In this document: in pieces, positions 4,849 through 8,136 of the stretch
Layout: each line of letters starts with the position of its first letter
Numbering within the stretch: the stretch's first letter is position 1
Assembly (NCBI GenBank): GCA_002780205.1
Contig: PEVQ01000180.1
Coordinates: forward strand, 1-8,136
Direction: 5' to 3'
Length of the DNA stretch: 8,136 nt
Source of the DNA: Elusimicrobia bacterium CG06_land_8_20_14_3_00_38_11
GTDB taxonomy: Bacteria; Elusimicrobiota; UBA8919
Made by a program: the position numbers and the translations under genes
Notes under the pieces: model-generated
What the model saw: the letters and a program-made list of their open reading frames with translations, nothing else
The model's database searches: none
What the model was told of the DNA's origin: nothing

Positions 4849-6141
4849 ATGAAAATATCGGTCATCGGAACAGGTTATGTCGGGCTTACAACGGGCGTGT
4901 GTTTTGCCGAAATAGGGCATAGCGTTATTTGCGTTGATAACGACAAGGCAAAAATTGCTCTTTTGAAAAAAAATCGTAAAATTCCGATTTATGAGCCGGG
5001 CCTTGAAGAAATTCTGAAAAAAAATGTTCAAAATAAACGCCTGTCATTCTCAACAGACATAAAAGAAGCCGTTAAAAAATCAGATGTAATTTTTATCAGC
5101 GTCGGAACCCCGCCCCGCGAGGATGGTTCAGCCGATTTATCATATATTGAAAATGTGGCGTCGGAAATCGCGAAAAGTATGGACGGATACAAACTTATTG
5201 TCGACAAATCAACCGTTCCTGTTGAAACCGGTGAAAAGGTTGAGATGACAATCAAAAGGAATCTGAAAAAAAATATTCCCTTTGATGTAGCGTCAAATCC
5301 GGAATTTTTAAGAGAGGGTTCCGCTGTTTATGATACATTTAATCCCGACAGGGTGGTTATTGGTGTTTCGTCAAAAAAAGCGGAAAATATTTTAAGAGAG
5401 ATTTACAAACCGCTTAATACAAAAATTCTTGTTACCGATATAAAAAGCGCAGAAATTATCAAGCATGCCTCCAATTCTTTTCTTGCTGCAAAAATTTCTT
5501 TCATAAATGCAGTTGCAAATATATGCGAACGCTGCGGCGCAGATGTGGAAAAAGTTGCCGAGGGTATGGGATTGGACAAAAGAATCGGCAGTGCTTTTCT
5601 TCATTCCGGCATCGGCTTCGGCGGTTTTTGTTTTCCCAAGGATCTGGAAGCATTCCTGTGGATTTCAGAAAAATTGGGCTACCAGTTTGATTTGTTGAAA
5701 AATGTCCGGGAAATAAACGAATATCAAAAACGGATTTTTATTAAAAAAATTGAAGATGCTCTGTGGGTTATTAAAGGCAAAACCATCGGTATATTGGGTT
5801 TGGCATTCAAGCCGAACACCGACGATATGAGATTCGCACCGTCTATAGATATAATAAAAACGCTTCAAAACGAAGGTGCAAAAATAAAGGCGTTTGACCC
5901 GGAAGCAACGGAAAAAGCGAAAGATGTTCTGAAAAATATCGTATATTGTAAAAATCCATATGAAGTTGCAAAAGATGCCGATTGCCTTGCAATTTTGACG
6001 GAGTGGGATGAGATAAAAAAAGTTGATTTGAAAAAAATAAAAAAACTTCTAAGACATCCGATAATTATTGACGGCAGAAATATTTTTGAGCCAAAACAAA
6101 TGGAAAAACTCGGATTTATCTATAAAGGAATTGGCAGATGA
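4849..6141 (+). CDS. ugd: UDP-glucose 6-dehydrogenase
   Basis: Oxidises UDP-glucose twice with NAD+ to UDP-glucuronate, the substrate of the next gene product. The 430-residue length is normal for the family. The N-terminal NAD domain has GTGYVGL at 7-13 and YEPGLEEIL. VGTPPREDGSADLSYIENV and STVPVETGE follow, then NPEFLREG (150-157, with Glu152). The linking helix carries Lys205 and Asn209 in KHASNSFLA. The catalytic Cys261 lies in GFGGFCFPKD (256-265). The C-terminal UDP-binding domain contains ILGLAFKPNTDDMRFAPSI, FDPEA and DGRNIF. GGAGG-type spacing supports the start. The stop overlaps the uxs start as ATGA. The intact catalytic set makes this the most certain gene in the window. Confidence 0.97.
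   Translation: MKISVIGTGYVGLTTGVCFAEIGHSVICVDNDKAKIALLKKNRKIPIYEPGLEEILKKNVQNKRLSFSTDIKEAVKKSDVIFISVGTPPREDGSADLSYIENVASEIAKSMDGYKLIVDKSTVPVETGEKVEMTIKRNLKKNIPFDVASNPEFLREGSAVYDTFNPDRVVIGVSSKKAENILREIYKPLNTKILVTDIKSAEIIKHASNSFLAAKISFINAVANICERCGADVEKVAEGMGLDKRIGSAFLHSGIGFGGFCFPKDLEAFLWISEKLGYQFDLLKNVREINEYQKRIFIKKIEDALWVIKGKTIGILGLAFKPNTDDMRFAPSIDIIKTLQNEGAKIKAFDPEATEKAKDVLKNIVYCKNPYEVAKDADCLAILTEWDEIKKVDLKKIKKLLRHPIIIDGRNIFEPKQMEKLGFIYKGIGR
6124..6129 (+). promoter_or_regulatory. Ribosome binding site of uxs inside ugd
   Basis: AAAGGA lies 8 nt before the ATG at 6138, within the ugd coding end. It supports the ATGA-overlap start and coupled translation of the two enzymes. Confidence 0.7.
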
Positions 6142-7067
6142 AAATTTTGATAACCGGTGGTGCCGGATTCATCGGCAGTCATTTGTGCGACAGGTTTATT
6201 GCCGACGGGCATTATGTTGTCTGTATGGACAATCTTCTTACCGGCTCATTAAAAAATATAGCGCATCTTATCAAAGAAAAAAAATTCAAATTTATAAATC
6301 ATGATGTCACAAAACATATAAAAATTACAGGTTCTGTTGATGCAATTTTACATTTCGCATCGCCGGCATCGCCTATTGATTACATCAAATTACCGATACA
6401 AACATTAAAAGTGGGTTCGCTCGGCACCCACAATGCCCTCGGTCTTGCGAGAGAAAAAAAAGCGAAGTTTCTTATTGCATCAACATCGGAGGTCTACGGC
6501 GACCCGCTTGTTCATCCTCAAAAAGAAAATTATTGGGGCAATGTCAACCCGATTGGTCCCCGCGGTGTTTACGACGAAGCGAAAAGATTTGCGGAAGCGC
6601 TCACTATGGCGTATCACAGGGTTCACAAAATTGACACGAAAATCATAAGAATATTCAATACTTTCGGCGAGAGGATGCGGCTTAACGACGGAAGGGTAGT
6701 TCCTAATTTTATATATCAGGCATTAAAAGGAGTGCCGCTAACTGTTTATGGAACTGGCTTGCAAACCAGAAGTTTTTGTTATGTACTGGATATGGTGAAC
6801 GGTATAATAAAACTTTTAAAATCTACGGTTAATGAGCCAGTGAATATCGGGAATCCCGATGAATATTCAATTCTGGAATTTGCAAAAATAATATTGAAAT
6901 TAACCGGTTCAAAAAGTAAAATAATTTTTGAAAAACTTCCCGTAGATGACCCCAAAGTTCGGCAGCCGGATATTTCAAGAGCGAAAAAATTGTTAAAGTG
7001 GTATCCGCTAATATCCGCTGAAGAAGGACTTGAAAGGACTATAAAATGGTTTCAAAAAAAGATTTAG
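6138..7067 (+). CDS. uxs: UDP-glucuronate decarboxylase (UDP-xylose synthase)
   Basis: Converts UDP-glucuronate, the Ugd product, to UDP-xylose and CO2 using bound NAD+. The 309-residue extended SDR has GGAGFIGSHL at 7-16 and the Uxs hallmarks HFASPASPIDY, STSEVYGDP (115-123, with Glu118) and HPQKENYWGNVNPIGPRGVYDEAKR, in which Tyr145 and Lys149 are catalytic. RIFNTFGERM, NDGRVVPNFI and TVYGTGLQTRSF (Arg211) complete the set. These separate it from UDP-glucuronate 4-epimerases and from ArnA-type decarboxylases. No membrane anchor is present, unlike animal and many plant forms. Its start overlaps ugd by 4 bp, and its end overlaps the next gene by 22 bp, which fits a Ugd-Uxs pathway pair. Confidence 0.93.
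   Translation: MKILITGGAGFIGSHLCDRFIADGHYVVCMDNLLTGSLKNIAHLIKEKKFKFINHDVTKHIKITGSVDAILHFASPASPIDYIKLPIQTLKVGSLGTHNALGLAREKKAKFLIASTSEVYGDPLVHPQKENYWGNVNPIGPRGVYDEAKRFAEALTMAYHRVHKIDTKIIRIFNTFGERMRLNDGRVVPNFIYQALKGVPLTVYGTGLQTRSFCYVLDMVNGIIKLLKSTVNEPVNIGNPDEYSILEFAKIILKLTGSKSKIIFEKLPVDDPKVRQPDISRAKKLLKWYPLISAEEGLERTIKWFQKKI
7034..7038 (+). promoter_or_regulatory. Ribosome binding site of the WbpP-like epimerase gene inside uxs
   Basis: AAGGA lies 7 nt before the ATG at 7046. It supports the start that overlaps uxs by 22 bp in another frame. Confidence 0.65.
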
Positions 7068-8005
7068 TTTTGGTTACAGGCGGTGCGGGGTTTATCGGCT
7101 CAAATATCGTTGACGAACTTTTGAAAAGAAATTACAGAGTTCGCATAATTGATAATTTCTGCACGGGCAGGATAGAAAATATAAAACATATCCTGGGTAA
7201 AATTGAACTTGTCAAAGGCGACATCAGAGATAAAAAACTGGTTGAAAAAACAATGAAAGGCGTCAGTTTTGTTTTTCACGAAGCGGCTTTGCGTTCTGTT
7301 CCGCGTTCCATAGACGACCCCGTTTCAACAAATGATGTAAATATAACAGGAACGCTCAATCTTTTGATTGCGGCAAAAAACGCGAAAGTCAAAAGATTTA
7401 TTTATGCCTCATCTTCGTCGGCATATGGCGATACGAAAGAACTTCCGAAAGAAGAATCGCAAAAACCCCAGCCGATTTCCCCATATGCCGTCTCAAAATT
7501 GACGGGCGAGTATTACTGCTATACATTTTCAAAAACATTCCAACTTGAAACTGTTTCGTTGCGGTATTTCAATGTTTTCGGGCCCCGCCAGGACCCCGAG
7601 TCAAAATATGCGGTTGTGGTTCCGCTCTTTATTTATGCTGGTTTAAAAAATAAACCGTTTGAAGTTCACAGCGACGGCAAACAATCCCGTGATTTCACAT
7701 ATATTGACAATGTGGTAAGTGCAAACATTTTGGCGCTGACCGCAAAAAATATATCCGGAAAAGTTTTTAATGTTGCCTGTAATGACAATCATTCTATTCT
7801 GGAGATTGCACATACCGTCTCAAAAATCTTAAAAATCAAGCCGAGATTTATTTATAAACCAAAGCGCGCGGGAGATGTAAGGCACACACTCGCAGATGTA
7901 ACTCTCGCAAAAAAGTTTCTGGGCTATAAACCGTTAATTAATTTTGAAGACGGAATGAAAAAAACGGTTGAATATTTTAGAAAAGAATATAAAAAAAGTA
8001 CTTGA
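7046..8005 (+). CDS. wbpP: WbpP-like UDP-N-acetylglucosamine 4-epimerase (extended SDR)
   Basis: Probably interconverts UDP-GlcNAc and UDP-GalNAc, or the corresponding uronic acids, by NAD-dependent oxidation and reduction at C4. The 319-residue protein has GGAGFIGSN at 12-20 and HEAALRSVPRSIDDP, which closely matches the Pseudomonas WbpP and TviC group. It also has ASSSSAYGD (121-129) and YAVSK with Tyr147 and Lys151. LRYFNVFGPRQDPESKYAVVVP, DGKQSRDFTYIDNVV and GDVRHTLADVTLAKKFLGY follow. The family also contains enzymes acting on UDP-glucose, and substrate choice depends on pocket residues I cannot assign without an alignment, so GalE activity remains possible. The gene is the last of a three-gene overlapping set. 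A promoter -35 box overlaps its stop codon. Confidence 0.75.
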   Translation: MVSKKDLVLVTGGAGFIGSNIVDELLKRNYRVRIIDNFCTGRIENIKHILGKIELVKGDIRDKKLVEKTMKGVSFVFHEAALRSVPRSIDDPVSTNDVNITGTLNLLIAAKNAKVKRFIYASSSSAYGDTKELPKEESQKPQPISPYAVSKLTGEYYCYTFSKTFQLETVSLRYFNVFGPRQDPESKYAVVVPLFIYAGLKNKPFEVHSDGKQSRDFTYIDNVVSANILALTAKNISGKVFNVACNDNHSILEIAHTVSKILKIKPRFIYKPKRAGDVRHTLADVTLAKKFLGYKPLINFEDGMKKTVEYFRKEYKKST

Positions 8006-8030
8006 CAGAATGCGCATTTTGTGTTATGCT
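8002..8030 (+). promoter_or_regulatory. Sigma70-type promoter reading out of the window
   Basis: TTGACA at 8002-8007 is a perfect -35 box. After a 17-bp spacer comes TATGCT (8025-8030), a 4-of-6 -10 match preceded by TGT, which gives an extended -10. The -35 overlaps the stop codon of the epimerase gene. Transcription would start near 8037 and proceed into the repeats at 8067 and beyond the window, so a separate transcription unit probably begins here. Confidence 0.7.
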
Positions 8031-8066
8031 AAAATTGAAATGAGCAGAAAAAATTTTATTGATGTT

Positions 8067-8099
8067 ATTGCGAGAGCCGGCTTATCGGCTCGTGGCAAT
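8067..8099. repeat. ATTGC...GCAAT palindromic repeat
   Basis: The 33-bp imperfect palindrome has ends ATTGC and GCAAT and an inner stem AGCCG/CGGCT (8075-8079 and 8086-8090) around the loop GCTTAT. The form ATTGCGAG...CGTGGCAATC is a type of dispersed intergenic repeat I have seen in many bacterial genomes. It sits 9 bp before the partial core at 8108. Confidence 0.7.
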
Positions 8100-8107
8100 C
8101 CCCTTGT

Positions 8108-8136
8108 TGTCATTCCGTGCTTGACACGGAATCTCT
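8108..8136. repeat. Two-hairpin repeat core, third copy, cut by the window end
   Basis: Begins TGTCA like the cores at 3752 and 4759. It is followed by an 8-bp stem ATTCCGTG (8112-8119), a 5-nt loop CTTGA and CACGGAAT (8125-8132), then CT. Stem length, loop length, loop start CTTG and flanks match the other copies, while most of the stem sequence differs. The second hairpin would lie outside the window. Confidence 0.7.

Noticed and set aside
7046..7067. The 22-bp uxs/epimerase overlap as a wrong start
   Set aside because: A ribosome binding site AAGGA lies 7 nt upstream, and the Rossmann strand begins a few residues in. A later start would remove the NAD-binding motif.
8121..8126. Second TTGACA as a -35 box
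   Set aside because: It lies within the hairpin of the partial repeat, and the window ends before any -10 box could be seen.

Overview
The window is a densely packed run of eight genes, all on the + strand. Every one encodes a soluble enzyme that makes or converts activated (nucleotide) sugars for cell-surface polysaccharide. The DNA is AT-rich. Shine-Dalgarno sequences precede several genes and a sigma70-type promoter lies at the right end, so the source is a bacterium. The long form of RmlA, the short RmlC variant and the abundance of short palindromic and tandem intergenic repeats remind me of environmental, poorly cultured phyla (Elusimicrobiota/Omnitrophota-like genomes). That placement is only an impression. 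No ribosomal or marker gene is present to test it.

Layout. Positions 1-124 hold a degenerate inverted repeat built from 10-bp units, then a strong ribosome binding site. A GDP-mannose 4,6-dehydratase-like gene (125-1075) follows. A 75-bp inverted repeat built from 7-bp units separates it from the dTDP-rhamnose genes in the order rmlA (1165-2223), rmlC-like (2220-2675), rmlB (2697-3689) and rmlD (3852-4751). rmlB and rmlD are separated by a composite palindromic element. A second composite element overruns the 3' end of rmlD and stops just before the ribosome binding site of ugd (4849-6141). ugd, a UDP-xylose synthase gene (6138-7067) and a WbpP-like UDP-HexNAc 4-epimerase gene (7046-8005) overlap one another end to start. 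The last 131 bases hold a near-consensus promoter pointing out of the window and two more repeat units. No stretch longer than 162 bases lacks a gene.

Together the enzymes would supply a GDP-4-keto-6-deoxymannose intermediate, dTDP-L-rhamnose (RmlA, RmlB, RmlC-like, RmlD), UDP-glucuronate (Ugd), UDP-xylose (Uxs) and probably UDP-GalNAc or a related hexosamine. No glycosyltransferase, flippase or polymerase is visible, so this is the precursor-supply part of a larger surface-glycan locus.

I see no new enzymatic system. The unusual content is the repeats. Every spacer longer than about 25 bp between these genes is occupied by a structured repeat. The outer arms are built from 10-bp or 7-bp units in inverted orientation, and the cores are paired hairpins whose stems change in a compensatory way between copies. 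Two related heptamer tracts lie in frame inside rmlD. The RmlC homologue also lacks two residues of the classical active site.
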